A stretch of DNA of 64,000 nt, from the NCBI GenBank assembly GCA_048500275.1, contig JASNYI010000001.1:558001-622000 (forward strand). The letters are read 5' to 3'. Made by a program: the position numbers and the translations under genes. This stretch comes from UBA5066 sp048500275. GTDB lineage: Bacteria > Acidobacteriota > Thermoanaerobaculia > UBA5066. The notes below the pieces were generated by a model. The model did not search any database. It worked only from the letters and a program-made list of their open reading frames with translations, and was not told the origin of the DNA. Below are positions 7,831 through 15,279 of this stretch, piece by piece (positions within the stretch are counted from its first letter, which is position 1; each line of letters opens with the position of its first letter).

Positions 7831-7917
7831 AGGGACCGAGAGGAGGGACCGAGAGGGGTCAGGTCCAGAACGGTGTAATGTTTTCAACAATACACCGTTC
7901 TGGACCTGACCCCTCTC
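7831..7917. repeat. 27-bp perfect inverted repeat with 13-nt loop, preceded by a 13-bp tandem duplication
   Basis: Arms 7851-7877 and 7891-7917 are exact reverse complements around an AT-rich loop (7878-7890). The arm contains GGGGTCAGGTC. Immediately before it AGGGACCGAGAGG occurs twice in tandem (7831-7843, 7844-7856), the second copy running into the arm. It lies between the 7583 gene and the glnA 3' end. The tip is shared with elements at 31531 and 55732, suggesting a REP-like mobile palindrome; no transposase is nearby. Confidence 0.8.
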
Positions 7918-7973
7918 TCGGCACTCTACTGCTCCCGCGGAACGAGCGTCCTTGCCGGGCGGAAGGGGGCGCA

Positions 7974-8001
7974 GGGGAAGCCCGGCTGGCCGGGCTTCCC
8001 C
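7974..8001 (-). terminator. Hairpin just downstream of glnA
   Basis: GGGGAAGCCCGGC (7974-7986) pairs perfectly with GCCGGGCTTCCCC (7989-8001), 9 bp beyond the glnA stop codon. The stem is strong but there is no T run on the glnA strand, so it may stop transcription with help or protect the mRNA end. Confidence 0.5.
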
Positions 8002-8009
8002 CGTTCTCC

Positions 8010-9350
8010 TCAGTAGGCCTGGAGGTACTCCTCGACCTCCCACGGGTGGACGCGGGAGATGTAGGTGGCCCACTCGGCCCTCTTGGCCTCGACGAAGTGC
8101 TGGTGGATGTGCTCGCCGAGGGCGTTCTTCACGACGTCGTCCTTCTCGAGGCAGTCGAGGGCGTCGGAGAGGTTCGCCGGGAGCTGCTCGATCTTCCGGC
8201 GTCTCTTCTCGCGCTCGGACATCTCGAAGATGTTCTCGTTCACCGGCTCGCCCGCGTCGATCTTGTTTCGGATGCCGTCGAGGCCGGCCGCGAGCATGAC
8301 GGCGAAGGCGAGGTAGGGGTTGCAGGCCGGGTCCGGCATCCTCACCTCGCAGCGCGTCCCCATGCCGCGCCGGGCGGGGATCCGCACCATCGGCGAACGG
8401 TTACGCTCGGACCAGGCGACGTTGACCGGCGCCTCGTACCCCGGCACGAGCCTCTTGTACGAGTTGACGAGCGGGTTCGTGACCGCCGCGATCGCCTTGG
8501 CGTGCTTCAGGACGCCGCCGATGTAGTACATCGCGGTCTTCGAGAGCTGGAAGGGGGCCTTCGGGTCGTAGAAGGCGTTCTTCACGCCCGCGCCGCTCCC
8601 GGTCAGGAGCGACTGGTGGACGTGCATCCCGGACCCGTTCACCCCGAAGATCGGCTTGGGCATGAAGGTCGCGTGGAGGCCGTGGTCCATGGCGACCTTC
8701 TTGACGATGAGCTTGAAGGTCGTGACGTTGTCGGCCGTGAGGACGGCATCGCCGTACTTGAAGTCGATCTCGTGCTGCCCCGGCGCCACCTCGTGGTGCG
8801 CCGCCTCCACCTCGAAGCCCATCGCCTCCAGCGCGACGACGATGTCGCGTCGGGCGTCCTCGCCACGGTCGACCGGGGTCAGGTCGAAGTAGCCGCCCGA
8901 GTCGTGCGTGTCGACGATCGGGTCTCCGGCCGCGTCCCGGCGGAAGAGGAAGAACTCCGCCTCGGGGCCGGTCATCAGGCTGTACCCGAGCTCCTTCGCC
9001 TTGTCCTTCTGGCGCTTGAGGGTCTGCCGGGGGCAGCCGGCGAACGGCTTCCCGTCGGGCGTGATGACGTCACAGACGAGGCGCGCGACCTTCCCGTTGG
9101 CGTGCGACCACGGGAAGATCCGGAAGGTCTCGAGGTCGGGGACGAGCCCCATGTCCGATTCCTCGATCCGCGTGAAGCCCTCGATGGACGAGCCGTCGAA
9201 CTGGATTTCGCCCGCGAGCGCCTTCTCGAACTGGGAGCGGGGGACCTCGACGTTCTTGATGATCCCGAGGATGTCCGTGAACTGGAGGCGCAGGAACCTC
9301 ACGCCTTCCTTGTCGCACGTCTTCAGGATTTCGGCGGCCTTCATGCCCAT
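8010..9350 (-). CDS. glnA: Glutamine synthetase, type I-alpha
   Basis: A 446-residue cytosolic enzyme making glutamine from glutamate, ammonia and ATP. Hallmarks: QFTDILGIIKNVEVP, the DGSSIEGF loop, GPEAEFFLF, the FMPKPIFGVNGSGMHVHQSLL ATP-binding stretch, KRLVPGYEAPVN and the NRSPMVRIPARRGMGTRCEVRMPDPACNPYLAFAVML substrate region. The E. coli-type adenylylation loop (NLYxLP with its Tyr) is replaced by NENIFEMSEREKRRRKIEQLP, so this is the short GSI-alpha form, not expected to be adenylylated. AAGGAG lies 8 nt before the first ATG; a second in-frame Met is two codons later. Divergent from the HD-domain gene, with a palindrome between them. Confidence 0.96.
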   Translation of the reverse strand: MGMKAAEILKTCDKEGVRFLRLQFTDILGIIKNVEVPRSQFEKALAGEIQFDGSSIEGFTRIEESDMGLVPDLETFRIFPWSHANGKVARLVCDVITPDGKPFAGCPRQTLKRQKDKAKELGYSLMTGPEAEFFLFRRDAAGDPIVDTHDSGGYFDLTPVDRGEDARRDIVVALEAMGFEVEAAHHEVAPGQHEIDFKYGDAVLTADNVTTFKLIVKKVAMDHGLHATFMPKPIFGVNGSGMHVHQSLLTGSGAGVKNAFYDPKAPFQLSKTAMYYIGGVLKHAKAIAAVTNPLVNSYKRLVPGYEAPVNVAWSERNRSPMVRIPARRGMGTRCEVRMPDPACNPYLAFAVMLAAGLDGIRNKIDAGEPVNENIFEMSEREKRRRKIEQLPANLSDALDCLEKDDVVKNALGEHIHQHFVEAKRAEWATYISRVHPWEVEEYLQAY

Positions 9351-9442
9351 CTTCGTCGCTCCTTCGTCCCGAATCGGCCGGAACGGCGCGGAATCTGACG
9401 CAAAACCGCATCTTCGTCAAGTCTGTTCGGAGTTCCGTGAGC

Positions 9443-9457
9443 CAAATGTGACATTTG
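9443..9457. promoter_or_regulatory. 15-bp palindrome in the glnA upstream region
   Basis: CAAATGT-G-ACATTTG, perfect 7-bp arms, lies in the 170-bp AT-richer gap between divergent glnA and the HD-domain gene. On the glnA strand TTGACG (9415-9420) could be a -35 box about 25 bp downstream of it. The position suits a regulator operator; the cognate factor is unknown. Confidence 0.45.
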
Positions 9458-9520
9458 CGATAAATCGGATAAAACATTCTTTTTTTCAATGGCGCCGCAC
9501 CCGGAGAGATACTCCCGTCC

Positions 9521-10153
9521 ATGACCCGACCGAGCCGCGAGAACGCATGGGCCCTCCTGACCGAGTTCACCGCTTCGCAGGCGCTCCGCCGCCACGCCCT
9601 CGCCGTGGAGGCGTCGATGCGCCACCTCGCCCGCTCCTCGGGCGTGGCCGACGAGGCGGAGGTGGAGCGCTGGGGGCTCGTCGGCCTCCTCCACGACTTC
9701 GACTACGAGAGGTTCCCTACCGAGGAGGACCACGTCTGGCGCGGCATGGAAATCCTCCGCGAGAGAGAGTGGCCCGGGGACCTCGTCAAGGCGATCGGCG
9801 GTCACGCCTTCTACACCGGGATCCCGCGCGAGACGCCGATGGAGAAGGCGATCCTCGCGACCGACGAGCTGACCGGCTTCGTCGGCGCCTGCGCCCTCGT
9901 GAGGCCCTCGAAGAGGATCGCCGACGTCCCCGTCGAGTCGGTCCTGAAGCGGCTGAAGGAGAAGGCGTTCGCCCAGAAGGTCGACCGCGAGTACGTGAGG
10001 CGCGGCGCCGAGGAGTGGGGGAAGCCCCTCCCCGAGCTCGTGGCGCTCGTCCTCGCCTCGCAGGTTCCCATCGCCGCGACGCTCGGCCTCGACGGCGCGC
10101 CGGCTCCCGACCTCCCGGACGCCCCCTGCCCGCCCGCGCCGCCCGCGCCCTGA
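9521..10153 (+). CDS. HD-domain hydrolase (HDIG-type, function unknown)
   Basis: A 210-residue cytosolic protein. The metal-binding HD signature is visible: an early conserved His (RRHALAVEASMRHLA, about residue 28), LLHDFDYERFP (HD at about residues 64-65) and a later GGHAFYTG. The central part (MEKAILATDELTGFVGACALVRPSKRI, VKRLKEKAFAQKVDREYV) matches a widespread uncharacterised HD family of about 190 residues. Phosphohydrolase activity is expected from the fold, but the substrate is not known. A Pro/Ala-rich tail after residue 195 is extra. Spaced 81 bp from the next gene. Confidence 0.8.
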   Translation: MTRPSRENAWALLTEFTASQALRRHALAVEASMRHLARSSGVADEAEVERWGLVGLLHDFDYERFPTEEDHVWRGMEILREREWPGDLVKAIGGHAFYTGIPRETPMEKAILATDELTGFVGACALVRPSKRIADVPVESVLKRLKEKAFAQKVDREYVRRGAEEWGKPLPELVALVLASQVPIAATLGLDGAPAPDLPDAPCPPAPPAP

Positions 10154-10234
10154 GGCCGGTCGCGGCGGGGCTCCTCCGCGGGGCCCCGGCTTCCCTTCTC
10201 GACGCGAGGCGCGGCCGGACCGATACTCCGCCGG

Positions 10235-11605
10235 ATGCGCTCTCTCCTGATCGACAACGCCCTCGTCGCGGGAATGAGGTCGCCCGACGACCTCCACCCG
10301 AACGGCGCCGTCTGGGCCGAGGACGGCGTCATTCGCGCCCTCGGCTCCGCGGCACGGTCGGCGGCGGACGCCGCAGCAGCTCGGGGCGAACCGTTCGAAC
10401 GGGTCGACGCCGAGGGCCTCTGGCTCTTTCCCGGGTTCGTCCAGACACACGTCCACCTCTGCCAGACGCTGCTCCGCAACGGCCCTGACGACCTGCCCCT
10501 CCTGCCGTGGCTGAAGACGCACGTCTGGCCGGGCGAGGCGGCGCACGACGACGAGACGCTCTTCCTCTCCGCCCGCCTCGGCCTCGCCGAGCTCGCCGCC
10601 GGCGGGACGACGACCCTCCTCGACATGGGGACCGTCCGCCACACGGACGCCGTCTTCCGCGCCGCCGAGGCCTCGGGCCTCAGGGTCACGAGCGGGAACG
10701 CCCTGATGGACGACCCGGCGACGAACCCGCCCGAGCTCTTCGCCGACACGGACGAGGCGCTCGAGGAGGGGGAGCGCCTCTTCGCCCGCTGGCACGGCGG
10801 CGCGAACGGCCGCCTCCGCTTCGCCTGGTGCCCCCGCTTCGCCGTCTCCTGCACCGACAGGATCCTGCGCGAGGCGGCCTCGCGGGCCCGCGCGAAGGGG
10901 CTCCTCGTCCATACGCACGCCTCCGAGAACCTCGACGAGGTCGCGCTCGTGAGGACGCGCAGCGGGAACACGAACGTCGAGCACCTCCGGGAGCTGGGAA
11001 TCGGCGGGACCTCGGCCGTCCTCGCTCACGTCATCCACACGAACGAAACGGAACGGGGCCTCCTCGCCGCCGACGGTACCGCCGTCGCTCACTGCCCCTC
11101 CTCGAACCTGAAGCTCGCCTCCGGGATCTGCCCCGTCCCCGACTACCTCGGCCGCGGAATCCGCGTCACGCTGGGGGCCGACGGCGCCCCGTGCAACGAC
11201 CGGCTGGACATGTTCTCGGAGATGCGCCACGCGGCGCTGCTGCAGAAGGTCGCCTCCGGCCCCGGGGCGCTCACGGCCTGGCAGGTCGTGAGGATGGCGA
11301 CGGTCGAGGGGGCCGCCGCCCTCGGGCTCGGAGGCGTCTGCGGGACGATCGCGGAGGGCAGGAGGGCCGACCTCGTCCTCCTCGACCCTTCCGCCGGCTT
11401 CGCGCTTCCGACGTCGTGGCGCGACGACCCGTACGGGCCCGTCGTCTTCTCGTTCGACCGGAGCAACGTCGTGGAGACGCGGGTCGACGGAGAGGTCGTC
11501 TTCCACCGGGAGAAGAGACCCGCGCGTTCGCTCGCTCCCTCCCCCGCCGAGATCGAGCGGGCGGCCGCGGCGCTCCGCTCCCGGCGCCAGCGCCGCCAGG
11601 CCTGA
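10235..11605 (+). CDS. ATZ/TRZ-family amidohydrolase (5'-deoxyadenosine / S-adenosylhomocysteine deaminase-like)
   Basis: A 456-residue metal-dependent deaminase. Ligand motifs: HVHLCQ (HxH) in an opening QTHVHLCQTLLRNGPDDLPLLPWL, HTHASE, AHVIHTNETE and the Asp in LGADGAPCNDRLDMF. SSNLKLASGICPVPDYLGRGI is typical of the MtaD/SsnA/TRZ group, whose members deaminate adenosine-like thioethers, 5'-deoxyadenosine, 8-oxoguanine or triazines. In a housekeeping setting a purine-salvage role on 5'-deoxyadenosine or SAH is most likely; the exact substrate cannot be read from sequence. One metal (Zn or Fe) per subunit is expected. No clear Shine-Dalgarno. Confidence 0.85.
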   Translation: MRSLLIDNALVAGMRSPDDLHPNGAVWAEDGVIRALGSAARSAADAAAARGEPFERVDAEGLWLFPGFVQTHVHLCQTLLRNGPDDLPLLPWLKTHVWPGEAAHDDETLFLSARLGLAELAAGGTTTLLDMGTVRHTDAVFRAAEASGLRVTSGNALMDDPATNPPELFADTDEALEEGERLFARWHGGANGRLRFAWCPRFAVSCTDRILREAASRARAKGLLVHTHASENLDEVALVRTRSGNTNVEHLRELGIGGTSAVLAHVIHTNETERGLLAADGTAVAHCPSSNLKLASGICPVPDYLGRGIRVTLGADGAPCNDRLDMFSEMRHAALLQKVASGPGALTAWQVVRMATVEGAAALGLGGVCGTIAEGRRADLVLLDPSAGFALPTSWRDDPYGPVVFSFDRSNVVETRVDGEVVFHREKRPARSLAPSPAEIERAAAALRSRRQRRQA

Positions 11606-11714
11606 GAGGAGCCGGGGGCTCGCTCCCTCGCCGCGCCGCTCCCCCCGCCCTTTCGCTTGCCGCGGCGCCTCGTCCGGCCCACACTTGACCCAGAGGCCGC
11701 GCTGGAGGTGCACG

Positions 11715-12185
11715 ATGGCAGCCCGTCAGAGCTCCGCAGTCTTGAAGAGCATCGTCGTAGGAACGGACTTCTCCATCTGCGCCGCCCGCGCCCTCGCCTG
11801 GGCCGTGTCGCTCGCGCGGTCCTCCGGGGCGAAGGTCCACATCGTCCACGTCCTCCTCGAGCCGGTGCAGGCGCTCGACGTCGCCGCCGCGCTCCCCTAC
11901 CCGGACGTCGAGGTCCGAAAGGAGTGGGAGGACGCCGCGCGGGTCAAGCTGGACCGCGAAGTGAGGGCGGCCCAGAAGAGGGGGATCGCGACGACGGCCG
12001 AGATCCGGTGGGGCCGGCCCTCCGACACGATCGTCGACGCCGCCGCGCGCCAGAGAGCCTCTCTCATCGTCCTCGGCACCCACGGCCGGTCCGCTCTCGA
12101 GAAGCTCCTCCTCGGCTCGACGGCCGAGCGCGTCCTGCGCCTCTCGCCGGTGCCGGTACTGACCGTCCGCGAGAAGAGGCGGTAG
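11715..12185 (+). CDS. Universal stress protein (UspA family)
   Basis: A 156-residue single Usp domain. It starts at the ATG preceded by GGAGGTG (7 nt), not at an upstream in-frame start. Motifs: SIVVGTDFSICAARALAWAVSLARSSGAKVHIVHV and the ATP-binding GTHGRSALEKLLLGSTAERVLRLSPVPVLTVR (G-2x-G-9x-G-S/T type). Probably an ATP-binding dimer helping in stress survival. It stands alone, convergent with the 12226 gene across a strong hairpin. Confidence 0.88.
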   Translation: MAARQSSAVLKSIVVGTDFSICAARALAWAVSLARSSGAKVHIVHVLLEPVQALDVAAALPYPDVEVRKEWEDAARVKLDREVRAAQKRGIATTAEIRWGRPSDTIVDAAARQRASLIVLGTHGRSALEKLLLGSTAERVLRLSPVPVLTVREKRR

Positions 12186-12212
12186 CGCGCCGGAGGGGTC
12201 CCCCCGGCGCGC
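12185..12212. terminator. Bidirectional hairpin between the Usp gene and the 12226 gene
   Basis: GCGCGCCGG (12185-12193) pairs with CCGGCGCGC (12204-12212), with extra G/C pairs inside. It begins on the last base of the Usp stop codon and sits 14 bp from the convergent gene's stop. It lacks a T run. Confidence 0.4.
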
Positions 12213-12225
12213 CCTCCGCGGCGTC

Positions 12226-13053
12226 CTAGTCGGCCCTCTCCCAGCCGTGGGGGATCTCCACGGGGAAAGCCGTGCGGACGAGACGGGTCCGGTCCCCGAA
12301 GTAGAGGCCGCCCGCGGTCGGGTCGCCGTAGCCCACCCACTCCTCGAAGGCGACGGCGTTCAGAAGGTCCTGGACGGCCACCGTCTTCGTCTTCTTCTTC
12401 GGGTTTTCCCGGATCTCCTTGCGGGCGTTCTCGTACCGGCTCGAGGCGGCGAGCTGGGTCTGGTCGGCCCGGACCTCCGTGAAGCAGACCTGGCGGAAGA
12501 CCTTCCCCGGGCGGTGCGTCGCGTACCAGGCGTACTCGATCGGCGTCAGGTTGGAGAGGACGAGGAGCTCGAGCGGCGCGAAGATCGCGTAGAGACGGGG
12601 CTCGCGGCGGGTCGGCTCGGCGGCGCCGATGGCCTTCGCGACCTCTCCCGGGGCCATGCTCTCCCGGCACGGGGCCGCCTCGAAGCGGGCCACGTCCGTA
12701 CCCTCGCCCATCTCGAGGGCCTGCCCCCCGGTCTTCACGAGGTAGACCTTCCGGTAGGCGTCGAACGGGGTCGTCGTGAAGCCGTTGCTCGAGAGCGCCG
12801 TCTTGGTCCTCTTCCCCGAGCGGACCTCCTCGATCGCCCGCGCGGTGTCGCCGCCCGCGTCCCGCCATCCTCCCTCCTCGAGGTAGGAGAAGGCCGCCCT
12901 GCCGTCGGCGAGAGCGAGGTCGACGAAGATCGCGCGACCGTGGAAGTGCCGCCCGGACCCCGGGGAGAGGTGGTGGGCGAGCCCTTCGACGCCGAGGCTC
13001 GTCGCCAGGACGGAGCCGTGGGGGATCGTCAGGACGAGGTTTAACCGTTCCAT
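12226..13053 (-). CDS. Conserved-looking hypothetical protein, unrecognised family
   Basis: A 275-residue soluble protein with no signal peptide or membrane helix. AGGAGA lies just before the ATG, supporting the start. I do not recognise a domain. Visible features are MERLNLVLTIPHGSVLATSLGVEGL at the start, a mixed alpha/beta middle with YAIFAPLELLVLSNLTPIEYAWYATH, a lysine-rich NPKKKTKTVAVQDLL and a conserved-looking end WVGYGDPTAGGLYFG. It stands between the Usp gene (convergent) and the RmlC-like gene (same strand, 43 bp upstream), with which it may be co-transcribed. No function is claimed. Confidence 0.65.
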   Translation of the reverse strand: MERLNLVLTIPHGSVLATSLGVEGLAHHLSPGSGRHFHGRAIFVDLALADGRAAFSYLEEGGWRDAGGDTARAIEEVRSGKRTKTALSSNGFTTTPFDAYRKVYLVKTGGQALEMGEGTDVARFEAAPCRESMAPGEVAKAIGAAEPTRREPRLYAIFAPLELLVLSNLTPIEYAWYATHRPGKVFRQVCFTEVRADQTQLAASSRYENARKEIRENPKKKTKTVAVQDLLNAVAFEEWVGYGDPTAGGLYFGDRTRLVRTAFPVEIPHGWERAD

Positions 13054-13096
13054 CGTTTCTCCTGCCTCCCGGACGCGCCGGGAGCGCGAGCGTAGC

Positions 13097-13675
13097 TCAG
13101 CCGTTCGGGACGGCCCAAAGACCGCGGACGGCCGGGTGGTCCCAGGGTATCCGGTACTCGTCGGGGTCGTTCACGTCGAACGTCCGCGTGACGATGTAGA
13201 GGAGGGCGCAGGGGGTCGTCAAGGGGCGGTACCCGTGGGCGACGCCCTCCGGAATCCTGACGAGGAGGTCCTGCCCGTCGCCCGCGACGATCACCTGCGT
13301 CCGCAGGAAGGTGGGCGAGTCCTTCCTCACGTCGAAGAGGACGAACTTCGCCTTCGAGGGGTGGGGGCAGAACCAGACGTCCTGCTGCTTGAGGTGGTAG
13401 TGGAGCCCCTTGATGTGGTTCTCGACGTCGACGATCGTGTAGTTCACCTGCGCCACCGGGACGCCCTGGAAGAAACCCGCGAGCCCCTCGCTCCCGGCGT
13501 GGTCCGCCTTGGCGCGGTAGATCTCCTGGAAGAAGCCGCGGTCGTCCACGAAGCGGGGCAGCCGGTGGACCTGGACGCCCTCGATCGGCCCCGGCTTCCC
13601 GTAGGCCTTCGTCTCCGACCGGAACTCCTCGCCGATCGCTTCGGGCGAGAGGACCGGGGTCGAGAGGATGCTCAT
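13097..13675 (-). CDS. dTDP-4-dehydrorhamnose 3,5-epimerase-like cupin (RmlC family)
   Basis: A 192-residue cupin. It follows the RmlC pattern: IEGVQVHRLPRFVDDRGFFQEIYR, QVNYTIVDVENHIKGLHYH (catalytic His region), FDVRKDSPTF (the D-R-SPTF motif), LLVRIPEGVAHGYRPL and YRIPWDHPAV. RmlC epimerises carbons 3 and 5 of dTDP-4-keto-6-deoxyglucose. No rmlA, rmlB or rmlD lies beside it, and the LKQQDVWFCPHPSKAKFV insert between the catalytic His and the core differs from standard RmlC, so a related nucleotide-sugar epimerase is possible. Confidence 0.78.
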   Translation of the reverse strand: MSILSTPVLSPEAIGEEFRSETKAYGKPGPIEGVQVHRLPRFVDDRGFFQEIYRAKADHAGSEGLAGFFQGVPVAQVNYTIVDVENHIKGLHYHLKQQDVWFCPHPSKAKFVLFDVRKDSPTFLRTQVIVAGDGQDLLVRIPEGVAHGYRPLTTPCALLYIVTRTFDVNDPDEYRIPWDHPAVRGLWAVPNG

Positions 13676-13723
13676 CCCGGCATTCTAATCGGCACCCGAG
13701 CCGTGCTAGCCTCCCCGGGCCCG

Positions 13724-14992
13724 ATGCCGAAGAGGATCATTCCCGTCTCCTCCGGGAAGGGCGGCGTCGGCAAGACGACCGTCGCGACCAACTTCGCGCT
13801 CTCGCTCTCCCGGTACGCCCCCACTCTTCTCGTGGACCTCGACACCGGGACCTCCTCGGTCCGCAACACGATCGGCGTCCCGGTCGTGCACGACCTCTAC
13901 CACTTCTTCCGCAAGGGGCGCCGCCTCGACGAGTGCATCACCGCCCTCCCTTCGTCCTGGGACCCCGACGGGGCCTATGCCCAGTTCGGCTTCGTGGCCG
14001 CGCCCCTCCACCTCATCGAGGACGTGACGAACTTCGGCCCCGAGAAGAAGGCCCTCCTCTCGGCGGCCATCAACGAGCTCCCGGCCGACTACGTCGTCCT
14101 CGACATGAAGGCGGGCCTCGACGCGAACGTCGTCGACTTCCTCCCCTGGTCGAACTCCGGCATCCTCGTCTTCACCCCGCACCTCCCGTCGGCGACGCTC
14201 GCCGCGTCGGACATCGTCAAGGCGATCCTGTTCCGGAAGCTGCGCATCGTCTTCTCCCCTTCCTCTCCTTTCTACGCGCAGGTGGACGACCCGCGGACGA
14301 TGACGCTCCTGGTCAACGACCTCCTCGACCAGGTGGAGGACGTCTACGAGCCGGGGCTCCCGAACCTCGACGCCTTCCTCGTCGACCTCGCGTCGGCCCT
14401 CGGGCCGCACCCCGTCCTGGCCGAGGTGGCGCGCACCGTCGAGCACTTCCGCGTCCACTACGTCCTGAACGCCTTCAACGGGGTCGACGAGGCCTTCGAC
14501 ACCGCCGTGAAGCCGTTCGTCGAGAACCTCGTGAGCACCGTCTCGGAGAGGCTGACCCTCACGAACCTCGGCTGGGTCGTGAGGTCCGACGAGATCCACC
14601 GCGGCAACTGCAACCGCAGGCCGGTCCTCCTCGCCCCCCGCGACGGGCACGCCGGTCCCCACGCCACGCGCGCCGAGCTGGCGCTCGACGCGCTCATTCG
14701 GGAGACGACGGGCCTCGCCCTCGAGCCGAAGAAGCCGAAGCCGATCCTCCCCGTGCCGAGCCGTCCGGACCCCGAGAGCGCCCTCGCGCGCGAGCTCGAC
14801 GCCCTGAACCGGATGTACCACCGCCGGGGCAACCGGGACGACCCGCGGGACAACTTCGACTACCTGACGGCCCGCGCGCTCCATCTCCTGACCCGCTCGA
14901 GGCCCTCCGAGTTCGGCACGCCGCGCCTCTGCGGCCCGGCCGAGATCCTCCGCGCGTTCTTCCCCTCCGGCGCTCCCTCTATCCGACCGTGA
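13724..14992 (+). CDS. MinD/ParA-like ATPase with C-terminal extension
   Basis: A 422-residue P-loop protein. The deviant Walker A is at residues 9-18 (SGKGGVGKTT, including the signature lysine), with LLVDLDTGTSS (Walker A') and DYVVLDMKAGLD (Walker B) following. MinD normally reads VDxDxGLxNL at the A' motif; here it is DTGTSSVRNTIGV, and a long segment after residue 190 (VDDPRTMTLLVNDLLDQVEDVYEPG) plus a C-terminal tail from about residue 330 are additions. It resembles MinD-type ATPases such as FleN/FlhG, but its target is unknown. Its stop overlaps the next gene's GTG by 4 bp (14989-14992), suggesting a partner. Confidence 0.8.
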   Translation: MPKRIIPVSSGKGGVGKTTVATNFALSLSRYAPTLLVDLDTGTSSVRNTIGVPVVHDLYHFFRKGRRLDECITALPSSWDPDGAYAQFGFVAAPLHLIEDVTNFGPEKKALLSAAINELPADYVVLDMKAGLDANVVDFLPWSNSGILVFTPHLPSATLAASDIVKAILFRKLRIVFSPSSPFYAQVDDPRTMTLLVNDLLDQVEDVYEPGLPNLDAFLVDLASALGPHPVLAEVARTVEHFRVHYVLNAFNGVDEAFDTAVKPFVENLVSTVSERLTLTNLGWVVRSDEIHRGNCNRRPVLLAPRDGHAGPHATRAELALDALIRETTGLALEPKKPKPILPVPSRPDPESALARELDALNRMYHRRGNRDDPRDNFDYLTARALHLLTRSRPSEFGTPRLCGPAEILRAFFPSGAPSIRP

Positions 14993-15249
14993 AGGGCCCC
15001 GGCCGCGTCGCGGTCCTCGCGCTGGCTTTCCTCGCGGCGGTGGGCCTCCTCCTGTCGCGCGGAAAGCTCCGCGAGGTGGCGCTCCGCTTCCGCCTCGCCT
15101 TCCTCGCGGCCGCCACCGTCCTCTGCGCCTCGATGCTCGTCAGGGGCCTCCTCGACGAGGGGGAGCGCCGGCTCTTCACGCTCGGCGCCTTCGCCGTCGT
15201 GGCGCCGTGCGTCGTCCTGGCCTGGCGCGACTTCCTGCGCCGGAAGTAG
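14989..15249 (+). CDS. Small membrane protein coupled to the MinD-like ATPase
   Basis: An 86-residue protein starting at GTG within a GTGA overlap with the ATPase gene. It has three predicted membrane helices: about 6-22 (RVAVLALAFLAAVGLLL), 32-53 (FRLAFLAAATVLCASMLVRGLL) and 61-80 (LFTLGAFAVVAPCVVLAWRD), ending FLRRK. I do not recognise a family. The translational coupling suggests it acts with the ATPase, perhaps as its membrane anchor (inference). Confidence 0.6.
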   Translation: MKGPGRVAVLALAFLAAVGLLLSRGKLREVALRFRLAFLAAATVLCASMLVRGLLDEGERRLFTLGAFAVVAPCVVLAWRDFLRRK

Positions 15250-15279
15250 CCGCCCGCCGGGCCCTGCGAGGGCCTGCCG

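Noticed and set aside
7831..7917. Possible CRISPR or insertion-sequence end
   Set aside because: There is only one copy of the unit, no spacer series, no transposase or cas gene; an isolated palindrome fits better.
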